A stretch of 64,000 nt of DNA, from NCBI RefSeq assembly GCF_040719265.1, contig NZ_JBFDAH010000001.1, positions 186,001 through 250,000 of the forward strand, in the 5' to 3' direction. Source of the DNA: Aliikangiella maris (GTDB lineage Bacteria; Pseudomonadota; Gammaproteobacteria; Enterobacterales; Kangiellaceae). A program made the position numbers and the translations under genes. The notes under the pieces were generated by a model. It searched no databases and was not told the DNA's origin. It saw only the letters and a list, made by a program, of their open reading frames with translations. Below, piece by piece: positions 35,301-43,709 of this stretch (its first letter is position 1; each line of letters starts with the position of its first letter).

Positions 35301-36650
35301 CTAACCATTATTTTGCATACTTTGCGCAATTTGTTTTTGCCAGAACTTACTGTTATTTAATATTAAAGACTCATTTAAACTTAGCAGTTGTCGATCTTTG
35401 AGCAAGTGTTTTCCATTGACCCAAACATTGGTAACCTGATTTCTTGACGCAGCATAGACGATTTGTGAAATGGGATTATAAACAGGTTGGGTTTCAATTT
35501 GATTGAGATCAATAGCAATGATATCTGCTGCTTTGCCTATTTCGAGTGAGCCTGTTATATCAGACAAACCAAGAGCTTTTGCGCCTCCCATTGTGGCAGC
35601 ATAAAGTGCTTGGTAGGCAGTCATTGCGGTTGGATTCAGATAATCCAGTTTTGCCAGCAAGGCGGCTGACTTGAGTTCGTCAAGCATGTCCAGATCATTA
35701 TTACTTGCAGCACCATCGGTTCCAATTGCCAGATTGACGCCTGCATCTAATAGTTGTTGCGTAGGACAAACTCCACTGGCTAATTTCATGTTGGATTGTG
35801 GGCAGTGCACAATATGACAACCATTTTCAGCTAACCATTGAATTTCGCCCTCATTGAGTTGGGTCATATGAACGGCATTTAATAGTGGCGAGAGTAAACC
35901 AATTTCCTTTAGTCTCGCTAAAGGTCTGATATTATTTTCTTTAATAAAGCTTTCAACTTCAAAAGCCGTTTCATGCAAATGAATTTGTAGTGGCATATTC
36001 AGTTCGTTTGACAAAACAGCTAATTTTTCCAGCGAGTTCTTAGATACAGTGTAAGGCGCATGAGGGGCTAGATTAAAGGTGACCGTGTTACTGTGTTTAA
36101 ATTGATCGAAAACATCAAGGCCTTTATCAATACATTCTTGAGCGCTTTTTGCCCATGAAGTTTCGAAATCTACAACAATTAAGCCAACACTACTGCGAAT
36201 ACCTGATTCATGTGCGGCTTTTGCTGCTTGGTCGGGCATAAAGTACATGTCCTGAAAACAGGTTGTGCCTCCACGTAGCATTTCGGCAATGGCATGTTGC
36301 GTACCTTGATACACAAAACTGTCATCGACAAATTTTGCTTCAACGGGCCAGATTGCTTTTTCCAGCCAATCCTTGAGTGGTAAATCATCTGACAAGCCGC
36401 GTAATAAATTCATTGCTGCATGACAATGCGCATTAATAAAGCCAGGCATTAACACTTGGCCCGATAAGTCAGTTATGTCATGTTGTGGATATTTTTCACT
36501 GAGTTGATTAATCGGTAATATATCAATAATTTGCTGATCTAGAATAATGACCGCATGATTTTCTAGCCAATGATCGGTTGCCGTCATTGGAATTACCCAG
36601 TCCGCTGCTAAAATTAGCGGTATATTCGCTTTTGAGTTACTTTGCTGCAT
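35301..36650 (-). CDS. mtaD: Amidohydrolase, MTA/SAH deaminase type (TRZ/ATZ family)
   Basis: 449 residues from ATG 36650; an in-frame TTG at 36677 is an alternative. Metal-binding HCHAAMNLLRGL (residues about 71-73 His-x-His), APHAPYTVS, HLHETAFEV and IGTDGAASNNDLDM are the amidohydrolase motifs. Members next to ubiG are usually annotated 5-methylthioadenosine/S-adenosylhomocysteine deaminases. It may help clear SAH made by UbiG and, here, by the nearby methyltransferase, though this link is inference. Divergent from the pepsin-like gene. Confidence 0.87.
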   Translation of the reverse strand: MQQSNSKANIPLILAADWVIPMTATDHWLENHAVIILDQQIIDILPINQLSEKYPQHDITDLSGQVLMPGFINAHCHAAMNLLRGLSDDLPLKDWLEKAIWPVEAKFVDDSFVYQGTQHAIAEMLRGGTTCFQDMYFMPDQAAKAAHESGIRSSVGLIVVDFETSWAKSAQECIDKGLDVFDQFKHSNTVTFNLAPHAPYTVSKNSLEKLAVLSNELNMPLQIHLHETAFEVESFIKENNIRPLARLKEIGLLSPLLNAVHMTQLNEGEIQWLAENGCHIVHCPQSNMKLASGVCPTQQLLDAGVNLAIGTDGAASNNDLDMLDELKSAALLAKLDYLNPTAMTAYQALYAATMGGAKALGLSDITGSLEIGKAADIIAIDLNQIETQPVYNPISQIVYAASRNQVTNVWVNGKHLLKDRQLLSLNESLILNNSKFWQKQIAQSMQNNG

Positions 36651-36744
36651 AAGCTCGCCGTATAATTTTCGTTGCACAAAAGTAAAGTGACTGCTATTTT
36701 ACCTGCTTTTCGAGATGCTAAAAAGAAAATATAACGCTCGTTTA

Positions 36745-36772
36745 TTGAACAAAATCAAATAATAACGATAAT
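36745..36772 (+). promoter_or_regulatory. Candidate promoter of the borosin operon
   Basis: TTGAAC (36745-36750) and GATAAT (36767-36772) are separated by 16 bp, in the gap between the divergent mtaD and the pepsin-like gene. The start codon is 36 bp further on. The region is AT-rich, so chance is possible. Confidence 0.4.
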
Positions 36773-36808
36773 AAATACGATATTTAAAGATAAGAGATCA
36801 ATATTTAG

Positions 36809-38080
36809 ATGACGGATTCTAACAATCGTAAGACCTTGCGAATGCCAATTACTAATGTTTTTGCTCGCGGAGGATTTTCTGTAACGGTTAGTTTTGGAAG
36901 TGAATTTGATACTGCTGAATTGGTACTTGATACAGGTAGCAGCACACTTGTCGTTAAACAGTCCGCCTATGAGTCAATTAACGATAGAGAGTTGGTCGCG
37001 ACGAGTTATGCCCAATGTGTGCGTTATGGTATGGGGGGATGGTATGGCCCGGTAGTAAAAACAGGGGTTGATATGATTACCCACGATGGAAAAATGCTAC
37101 TTGATAATGCTCATGTCTCGATTGCAACAGAATGCATGGAAGGCTGTTTTGCTGAAGCTGACGGAATACTTGGGCTTGCATTTAAAGAATTGAATGATAG
37201 TCATTGTTTGAAGGAGTATTTAGCGGAAAAATCTGTCAATCCACGGTTAACTTACCCTTGGACAAATACTCAAATCGAGTCACAAACTATCAAATCATTT
37301 AAAAGTTTTCTTAAAAATAAACCCAAAGATGAATTGAAACCTTATTTTACCAACCTTGAAGAGCAAGGCATTTCAGCAAATAAATTTTCGTTTATTACTC
37401 GCCGTTCTAGTATCCACCATGCAAAGTCGGGGTTAACAAATCAAGAGTTAAAACAGGATCCGCTAAATCAGGGGCTATTTATCCTCGGTGGTGGAGAAGA
37501 AGATGTCGATCTATATGAAGGGGATTTTGTTCGTATTAAAGTGATCGATGATGTTTACTATAATGTCAGGTTGTTACAAGTCAAAGTCGGTGATTTTGCA
37601 CCATTTGATGTGCCTGTACTGAAAGGTAAGGAATTACAAAAGTACCACTCTAACGCTTTTATTGATACCGGTGCATCTTTGATTGTGCTGGACAATGTTG
37701 TGTTCAATTATATTATAGAGTGCTTTGAAAAGATTAATCCCGAGTTTAAGACGATTCTTGAGCCATTTCTCTCATTTGAATATATTGAAGAAGGCATTGA
37801 TATCAACAAAGTAAACTTAGCAGAATGGCCTGATATTGAGTTTATTTTTGAAGCCGCGGATTCTGCTGGTAGCTCTCACGTCAGTTTGTTTTGCCATGCT
37901 GATCAGTATTGGCAGGTAAATGCTCCGTCTCATGGACAAATATCGTTTAAAATAATATCCCAACTACCTGGATGGCCGGATCAATCAATTCTAGGACTAC
38001 CCCTGTTAAGTGATTATTATGTGATATTTGCTCGATTTGAGAGCGAATTTGGTGATATTAAAGTGGCAAAGGCAAAGTGA
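36809..38080 (+). CDS. Pepsin-family (A1) aspartic protease, cytoplasmic
   Basis: 423 residues, a rare bacterial homologue of eukaryotic pepsins. Two DTG catalytic motifs are present, LVLDTGSSTLVV with Asp41 and AFIDTGASLIVLD with Asp286, plus a flap Tyr73 in VRYGMGGWYGP, aligning with pepsin's flap tyrosine. Hydrophobic strands such as ADGILGLAF also fit the fold. There is no signal peptide or propeptide, so it should act in the cytoplasm, like the shewasins of Shewanella. It is the first of four closely spaced genes; the GNAT gene starts 7 bp later. I infer a role in processing the precursor product of this operon. A general protease role is the alternative. Confidence 0.88.
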   Translation: MTDSNNRKTLRMPITNVFARGGFSVTVSFGSEFDTAELVLDTGSSTLVVKQSAYESINDRELVATSYAQCVRYGMGGWYGPVVKTGVDMITHDGKMLLDNAHVSIATECMEGCFAEADGILGLAFKELNDSHCLKEYLAEKSVNPRLTYPWTNTQIESQTIKSFKSFLKNKPKDELKPYFTNLEEQGISANKFSFITRRSSIHHAKSGLTNQELKQDPLNQGLFILGGGEEDVDLYEGDFVRIKVIDDVYYNVRLLQVKVGDFAPFDVPVLKGKELQKYHSNAFIDTGASLIVLDNVVFNYIIECFEKINPEFKTILEPFLSFEYIEEGIDINKVNLAEWPDIEFIFEAADSAGSSHVSLFCHADQYWQVNAPSHGQISFKIISQLPGWPDQSILGLPLLSDYYVIFARFESEFGDIKVAKAK

Positions 38081-38087
38081 GTCTCGT

Positions 38088-38612
38088 GTGATTGATGAAC
38101 TTCAGACGAAACGGTTTATTTTACAACCACTGAAATCGACACATAAATTATTTTATTGCGAACTTTATCAAGATGAAAATTTAACTGAATTTATTGATGG
38201 TGTTCGCAGCAAACAAAAATTAGATAAAGCATTTCGAACAGCTTTAAGGTTTAATAAATATGTATTTTCTCATTATACTTGGGTTATTATTGATAGAATA
38301 ACAACTGAACAAATTGGAATTTGTGGGTTAGTAGATAAAGCGAATGACAATGTTGATATCGGTACTGTGATTATACAGAAAATGCAAAATAAAAAGATTG
38401 CAAAGGAAGTTTTAGCTAGATTAATGGATTACGCTTACTTGAATTTAAATAAGCGAGTTATTACCGGATATTCATACTTAGAAAATATTAAGTCAAGTCG
38501 ATTGATGCGCTCTCTAGGATTTGAATGTTGCCTTGATAGTAGAAAGGAAGTAAAGGTCAACTATTGGCAGCTATCTAAAGAACAATGGTTAATAAATAAC
38601 GTTAGAGAGTAA
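38088..38612 (+). CDS. GNAT-family acetyltransferase of the borosin operon
   Basis: 174 residues from GTG 38088; the frame extends upstream into the protease gene but the GTG follows the protease TGA by 7 bp and has a purine-rich site ahead. GNAT pattern: N-terminal LQTKRFILQPL, strand WVIIDRITTEQIGICGLVDKAN, a region where the acetyl-CoA loop should lie (VIIQKMQNKKIAKEVLARLMDYAY), and SRLMRSLGFECC near the end. The loop is not the classical Q/RxxGxG/A, so cofactor binding is less certain. Spacing of 5 bp to the methyltransferase suggests it acts on the same product or gives self-protection. Confidence 0.75.
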   Translation: MIDELQTKRFILQPLKSTHKLFYCELYQDENLTEFIDGVRSKQKLDKAFRTALRFNKYVFSHYTWVIIDRITTEQIGICGLVDKANDNVDIGTVIIQKMQNKKIAKEVLARLMDYAYLNLNKRVITGYSYLENIKSSRLMRSLGFECCLDSRKEVKVNYWQLSKEQWLINNVRE

Positions 38613-38617
38613 TAAAG

Positions 38618-39397
38618 TTGAGAAAAGTTGGCAGTGTAGTTTTTGTTGGTATTGGTATAACGCTTGGGGTACATTTAACCCAGCGCGCAAAAAATTATAT
38701 TGAACAAGCTGATGTTGTTTTTGTCGCTGCGGCTGATGCGCTGGTCGAAAAATGGGTAGAAGGTATGAATACCGATGTGCGCAGCTTGCAGGTTTATTAT
38801 CAAGAAGGTGTCTCGCGTAAGGTGACTTATGCCCAAATGCAACAGGCGATAATGGCAGAGGTCAAGTTGGGGAAAAATGTTTGTTGTGCGCTTTATGGAC
38901 ATCCTGGAGTTTTTGCCTTGGTTTCACATAAAACCATACACCAAGCTTTAATTGAAGGTTATCATGCTTCTATGGAGCCAGGTATTTCAGCTGAAGATTG
39001 TTTATATGCCGATCTAGGCATCGATCCTGGCACTGTTGGGTGTGCGCATTTCGAGGCGAGCCAGTTTTTGTTTTATAAAAGAGTGATTGATCCAACCGCT
39101 TATTTAATTTTATGGCAAGTAGGTATCGTTGGTGATAAATCTTACAAAAAACTTAGCACTGGACATCAGCATCGAGAGTTATTAGTTAAGCTATTGAGTG
39201 AAACCTATCCATTATCACACACGTTAACTTTGTATGAAGCACCAACATTACCAGTAAATAAGTGCCGTATTGAAGAGGTTAGATTAGATGAACTGGCTAG
39301 CGCTATTTTGAATCCAGCAACGACAATTGCAATTCCACCTGCGCAAGCGTTTATTGAAAATAAAGAAATGACAAAACTCTTATCGAATTTATGTTAG
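38618..39397 (+). CDS. Borosin-type alpha-N-methyltransferase (SonM-like)
   Basis: 259 residues from TTG 38618 with AGAGAG upstream; no other start exists before the conserved N-terminus. The tetrapyrrole-methylase-like SAM fold is seen: VFVGIGITLG, CALYGHPGVFALVSH, ASMEPGISAEDCLYADLGI and FEASQFLFY. These blocks resemble SonM of Shewanella. Residues Tyr61, Arg67, Tyr71 and Tyr93 match the spacing of the catalytic Tyr66, Arg72, Tyr76 and Tyr98 of fungal OphMA as I recall them. It should methylate backbone amides of the precursor encoded 70 bp downstream, in trans, since no precursor segment is fused to it. Confidence 0.9.
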   Translation: MRKVGSVVFVGIGITLGVHLTQRAKNYIEQADVVFVAAADALVEKWVEGMNTDVRSLQVYYQEGVSRKVTYAQMQQAIMAEVKLGKNVCCALYGHPGVFALVSHKTIHQALIEGYHASMEPGISAEDCLYADLGIDPGTVGCAHFEASQFLFYKRVIDPTAYLILWQVGIVGDKSYKKLSTGHQHRELLVKLLSETYPLSHTLTLYEAPTLPVNKCRIEEVRLDELASAILNPATTIAIPPAQAFIENKEMTKLLSNLC

Positions 39398-39467
39398 AAA
39401 CTCTTTTAAGTGATGGATAGCTTAAGTTAGAGAATAATTTAGTAACCAGAAATTATTGGAGATAACA

Positions 39468-39770
39468 ATGAAAAAACTAATAGATTTAATAGAGAATTTA
39501 GGGGAACAAGCCAATTTTAGTGCCTACTCGGAAACAGAAATTGCAGAATTACTTAAAGCTGAAGATGTTAGCGAACAACTAATTGAAGCTTTACTCAACG
39601 CTGATCAGCGTGTACTGGCAGAAATGTTAGATGCACGTCCTAAAATTGTAGCATTTTTGGCCCCCGCGGAAGATGACGATGCTGATGAAAATGAGGAACA
39701 AGATGAACAGGATGAAAGTGAGAAAGAAAATACACAAAAATCTAATCAGCAAGCTCGTATTGTTGCCTAA
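39468..39770 (+). CDS. Putative split-borosin precursor peptide
   Basis: 100 residues from ATG 39468, which has GGAG at 39458-39461. Residues 1-57 are helical and resemble the leader/borosin-binding domain of split-borosin precursors (KKLIDLIENLGEQANF, then EDVSEQLIEALLNADQRVL). Residues 58-68 carry a hydrophobic core candidate, KIVAFLAPAE (IVAFLAP at 60-66), the type of segment on which backbone N-methylation occurs. Residues 69-95 are a very acidic Asp/Glu/Gln tail, and the last four residues are RIVA, echoing the core. Position directly after the methyltransferase gene supports the assignment. Actual core limits are unproven. Confidence 0.82.
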   Translation: MKKLIDLIENLGEQANFSAYSETEIAELLKAEDVSEQLIEALLNADQRVLAEMLDARPKIVAFLAPAEDDDADENEEQDEQDESEKENTQKSNQQARIVA

Positions 39771-39793
39771 TAATAGATAGGGTTAATTGTAAA

Positions 39794-41527
39794 TTGACTT
39801 TTCGGATTTTAATTTTGACAATTATGTTTTTATCCTGCGGTGCAATTACTGCGGGAGAGGGACTAACCGATTATTCTGCTCTTTTAAAAAATGCAGAATC
39901 CGTTAAATCGTCAGATAGAAAGTTATTTTCTGAACTATTGTTAGAGGTAAAGCCTCATTTTGAAGCACTTACCATAGAAGAGAAATATCACTTTATATAT
40001 TTAACTGGCTATGAGCACGCTTATCAAGGACGACTAGAAAGCGCAATTAAATCTTATAAACATGTGTTTGATAGTGCGACAAATGAATTATTGAAGTTTC
40101 GCGGTGCATTTTCATTGGTTAATATTTATCTATTTAATAGAGAATGGTCTAAAGCATTTGAGTATGTTCAATATATTCAGCACGTTAATGAAAAAATTAT
40201 GGATATGAATATTAGGCACTTGGGGTTGGTTACCGTTGGTTATTTTTATGTAGAACTAAGTCAATTTGATTATGCATTAAATATAGCGAAACAGCTTATT
40301 GCTGAAGAGGTTCAAGGAAGAAATAAATGTTTGATTTTGGGGATTAAACTTAGAGCACTCCTCAATTTTACACCAGAAAAGCTTGAAGAGTCTCAATTTA
40401 ATACCGCAATCAACTTTTGCAGAGACATCAGTGAAAATGTCATTGCTAATGTAATTCGAACACATTATTCGGTATTTTTATACTTAAACAAAAACTACGA
40501 TAAAGCAATTAGTGTAATAACTGAAAACATACAGCAAATTGAGGAATCAAATTATCGTATGTTAATTATCGAAGCTTATAGTGTTTTATCCAAGGCGTAC
40601 TATGTGGTTAATCAATTGGATATTGCTAAATCGTTTGCAGAAAAAGTTGTACTGGACGGTCCACAAATTAATTATATCAATCCCATCGTTGATAGCTATT
40701 GGACGCTTTATCAAATTGAAGAGTCGAGAAATAACTATAGCTTGGCTATCGAATACTTGAAGAAGTTTTCTGAAGTTAAAACTATTGAGTATGAAGATAC
40801 TAAAGCTAAACAGTTAGCAATGGAACTGGCTAAATATGAAACTAAAGATAAGGATAATCAAATCACCTTGTTAAACAAAGAAAATCAGATTTTACATCTG
40901 GAGCGAGAATTTTCTCAAGAAACCGCCACTTATAATCGCTGGATTATTATCTTGCTGGCTGCAATCGTAACCTTGATGACCGGTTGGGTTTTCTATGTTA
41001 AACGGGCACAAAATAAGCTTAAGTATTTGGCACAGTATGATAGTTTAACCAGTATTTTTAATCGCAGCTATTTTACGCAAAATGCTGAATCTATGTTGGA
41101 TTATTATGCGAAATCTTCCAGAGTCGCCAGTTTAATTATATTTGACTTGGATTACTTTAAAAAGATTAACGATACATATGGGCATATTGCTGGTGATGAG
41201 GTTTTGTCGAGAGTCGCCAAAGTTTGTAAGGAGAATATCCGTAAAGTTGATATCTTTGGTCGCATTGGTGGCGAAGAATTTGCTATTTTATTACCCGGTT
41301 GTGAACAATCTCAAGCTAAACAAATTGCAGAAGAATGTCGGATAAAAATTAGCCAGCTGGATTCATTTGATACAAATCAAGATATCTCTGTAACGGCCAG
41401 TTTCGGGGTAACTGATACCGCCGATAGTGATTATGAATTGAAGAAACTTATTGCAAATGCCGATGAAGCACTATACCTCTCGAAGAGGCGAGGACGCAAT
41501 CAAGTTGCTGTGTACATAAACGCTTAA
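39794..41527 (+). CDS. TPR-sensor diguanylate cyclase with intact GGEEF
   Basis: 577 residues, TTG start at 39794, 23 bp after the precursor stop. Signal peptide-like N-terminus, a helical TPR-like region (about 25-380), one membrane span (about 382-402) and a GGDEF domain. The active-site loop is GGEEF (492-496) and an RxxD I-site (RKVD, 483-486) is intact, so c-di-GMP synthesis with product inhibition is expected. The periplasmic helical part should sense an envelope signal. It may be co-transcribed with the borosin genes; no terminator is visible between. A paralogue follows. Confidence 0.9.
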   Translation: MTFRILILTIMFLSCGAITAGEGLTDYSALLKNAESVKSSDRKLFSELLLEVKPHFEALTIEEKYHFIYLTGYEHAYQGRLESAIKSYKHVFDSATNELLKFRGAFSLVNIYLFNREWSKAFEYVQYIQHVNEKIMDMNIRHLGLVTVGYFYVELSQFDYALNIAKQLIAEEVQGRNKCLILGIKLRALLNFTPEKLEESQFNTAINFCRDISENVIANVIRTHYSVFLYLNKNYDKAISVITENIQQIEESNYRMLIIEAYSVLSKAYYVVNQLDIAKSFAEKVVLDGPQINYINPIVDSYWTLYQIEESRNNYSLAIEYLKKFSEVKTIEYEDTKAKQLAMELAKYETKDKDNQITLLNKENQILHLEREFSQETATYNRWIIILLAAIVTLMTGWVFYVKRAQNKLKYLAQYDSLTSIFNRSYFTQNAESMLDYYAKSSRVASLIIFDLDYFKKINDTYGHIAGDEVLSRVAKVCKENIRKVDIFGRIGGEEFAILLPGCEQSQAKQIAEECRIKISQLDSFDTNQDISVTASFGVTDTADSDYELKKLIANADEALYLSKRRGRNQVAVYINA

Positions 41528-41649
41528 TCTACGATTTAAAAGTTGCTAAAACGCGTAAAAAGTTAAATAAGGATTAGGTAAATCTAAAAGGATTAGTGAT
41601 GCAAATGAATTGTATTTGTCGTTCAGGACATATCGGATAGGGTATTTAA

Positions 41650-43395
41650 ATGAAAGGAAGATTTTTAATACTCATATTTCTTTTAGGCTTGGTAGAGATA
41701 ACTGCTTTAGCTCAAGTTAAAACTTCCAATTTTTTATTGCTTCAACAAGCGGATAATCTTAGAACATCTGACTTTGAGCGTTTTTCAGATTTGATGTCCA
41801 CATTAGATAAAAAGAATAAAGAGCTGACAGTTGAAGAAAAATTTTACTTTCAATATTTAAGCGGTTACAAAAATGCGTTAGATGGCAATCAGCTTAATGC
41901 AGAAAGGCAATATTTGATTGTTTTTAAAAACTCACAGACGCTTACTCTTCGTTATCGTGCTGCTTTCTCATTGGTTAATCTTTATGTTTTTATGCAAAAT
42001 TGGACTCAAGGGATTCATTATGTTCAATTTATTGAAAATAATAGTGAATATATCTTGAATGCTGAAATTCGCCATATAGGGCTTATTGCTGCGGGGCTAT
42101 TTTATAATAAAGTAGAATACTATGAAGCCGTCGAAAAGCTCATGTCGACAGTATTAATTGAAGATGCCAGCGGTCGAAATATGTGTATGGCCAAAGGCAT
42201 TTTATTAAAAGCTCAATTATCATTAAAGAAACGGTTTGACTTGAATAATGTTTTAGCTGATGCGATTAGTGTTTGTAAACAGCAGCAGGAAAATACTATT
42301 GTTAGTATGATTCGAACTTATATTGGAAATTACTATCTGGAAATGGGGAAATTGACAGATGCTTTAAATGCTGTTAATCCTTATTTAAAAGATATCGAAA
42401 GTAGTCAATATAGTTTAATAATTGTTGACGCTTATGCATTGCTGGCCCGGATATATTGGAGTTTAAACCATCATGTGATGGCCAAGAGATTTGCTGAGAA
42501 AACTTTAAGCTTTAAGGAAAAAAAGAGTGATGTTAGGTCTTCGATGCATGCCTACGATATATTGTCGAAGGTATATATGGTAAATAATATTTCTTCGGAA
42601 ACGAACACTCCATCTAACTTGATTAAAGTAATCGAATATCTAAAAAAATATAATTATTTTAAGCATCAATTGTTTATCGAAATTAATGCTAAACAACTAG
42701 CTATGGAGCTGGCACATCGAAACGTAAGTGTTCGAGATGAAAAAATTGTATTGTTGAAGCAGCAAAACTCAAGTTTGCGTTCTGAGCTGACTAATGAAAA
42801 TAGGCAGATAAAGGTAAGTCAATGGTTAACAAATTTATTATTGACGGTTTTAATTCTATTATTAATGTTGGGTGCTTATTTCCAATATTCTCAAAGAAAG
42901 TTAAAATCTTTATTGAGGTATGATGGATTGACCGGCTTATTCAGTCGATACTTTTTTGATCAAGAGCTTGAGCTAATATTAAGACAATTTTCCAAAATAC
43001 CTTCATCTGCTTGCTTACTTTTAGTTAAGGTGAACTTAATAAATAGTGCTGAAAGAACTTATGATTTAATGACTAAGCACGAATTATTGATTGAAATAGC
43101 TAAACTACTCGAATCAGAATTTCCAGAAAACAGCATGATTGCTAGAGTGAGTGATTGTAAGTTTGTGGTGTTTCTACCAAATTATAATATCGATATGGTT
43201 ATACCATTTGCGAATAATATTTGTTCAAAAGTTAATTTGATTTTGCTGCAAAAGTTTAAGCATCAGACCGAAACTCAAGTTAATTCAAATATGATACATT
43301 ATGGTGTGACGAGCACCGATCGAAGTGGTTTTAATTTGAAGTGTCTTTATAAGGATGCTGGTGAAACCTTGAATATTTTGCCTGTGCCTGGGTGA
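41650..43395 (+). CDS. TPR-sensor GGDEF paralogue with degenerate active site
   Basis: 581 residues, from ATG 41650 with ATAGGG ahead. It has the same layout as its neighbour (signal segment, TPR-like helices, membrane span at about 395-415, GGDEF fold) and shares blocks such as AAFSLVNLY and KQLAMELA, so the pair arose by tandem duplication. The GGEEF loop is replaced by SDCKF (501-505) and the upstream I-site RxxD is absent, so it is probably inactive as a cyclase. It might act as a regulator or c-di-GMP/protein-binding partner of the active copy. The gap to gyrA is 314 bp. Confidence 0.88.
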   Translation: MKGRFLILIFLLGLVEITALAQVKTSNFLLLQQADNLRTSDFERFSDLMSTLDKKNKELTVEEKFYFQYLSGYKNALDGNQLNAERQYLIVFKNSQTLTLRYRAAFSLVNLYVFMQNWTQGIHYVQFIENNSEYILNAEIRHIGLIAAGLFYNKVEYYEAVEKLMSTVLIEDASGRNMCMAKGILLKAQLSLKKRFDLNNVLADAISVCKQQQENTIVSMIRTYIGNYYLEMGKLTDALNAVNPYLKDIESSQYSLIIVDAYALLARIYWSLNHHVMAKRFAEKTLSFKEKKSDVRSSMHAYDILSKVYMVNNISSETNTPSNLIKVIEYLKKYNYFKHQLFIEINAKQLAMELAHRNVSVRDEKIVLLKQQNSSLRSELTNENRQIKVSQWLTNLLLTVLILLLMLGAYFQYSQRKLKSLLRYDGLTGLFSRYFFDQELELILRQFSKIPSSACLLLVKVNLINSAERTYDLMTKHELLIEIAKLLESEFPENSMIARVSDCKFVVFLPNYNIDMVIPFANNICSKVNLILLQKFKHQTETQVNSNMIHYGVTSTDRSGFNLKCLYKDAGETLNILPVPG

Positions 43396-43709
43396 GTGAA
43401 GATCGCTTAAGTGGGCTTGGATATCCGCAACATATGAGCAAACATCAGGGACCTAAATTTTAGAAAATTACTCGTTTTGTCTAATAATTGTTCAGATGTT
43501 AGTCTTTGAATTTTTCTATCTGTAAACTTCGAGAAAGCCAATAATATAGCAAATAATCCCATCAACTTTCATCTGGTTATGGTATAATATACCGCTTTAT
43601 AGCGTTAATTTACAGTTGTTAAATCAAGTGTGTTTTAACTGTTACCCAGTTGAAGTAACTAGGCTAATAAAGACTCTTAAATCAATAATATAAGGAACCT
43701 TGGTCGTTT
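43396..43709. other. gyrA upstream region
   Basis: 314 bp between the GGDEF paralogue and gyrA. It contains a strong extended -10 promoter (separate entry) and an AT-rich leader. No terminator hairpin with U-tract is visible after the GGDEF gene. Confidence 0.5.
43577..43588 (+). promoter_or_regulatory. gyrA promoter (extended -10)
   Basis: ATGGTATAAT gives a consensus TATAAT (43583-43588) preceded by TGG, an extended -10. No good -35 is found at 17 bp. Transcription would begin about 110 bp before the gyrA ATG. Confidence 0.55.
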
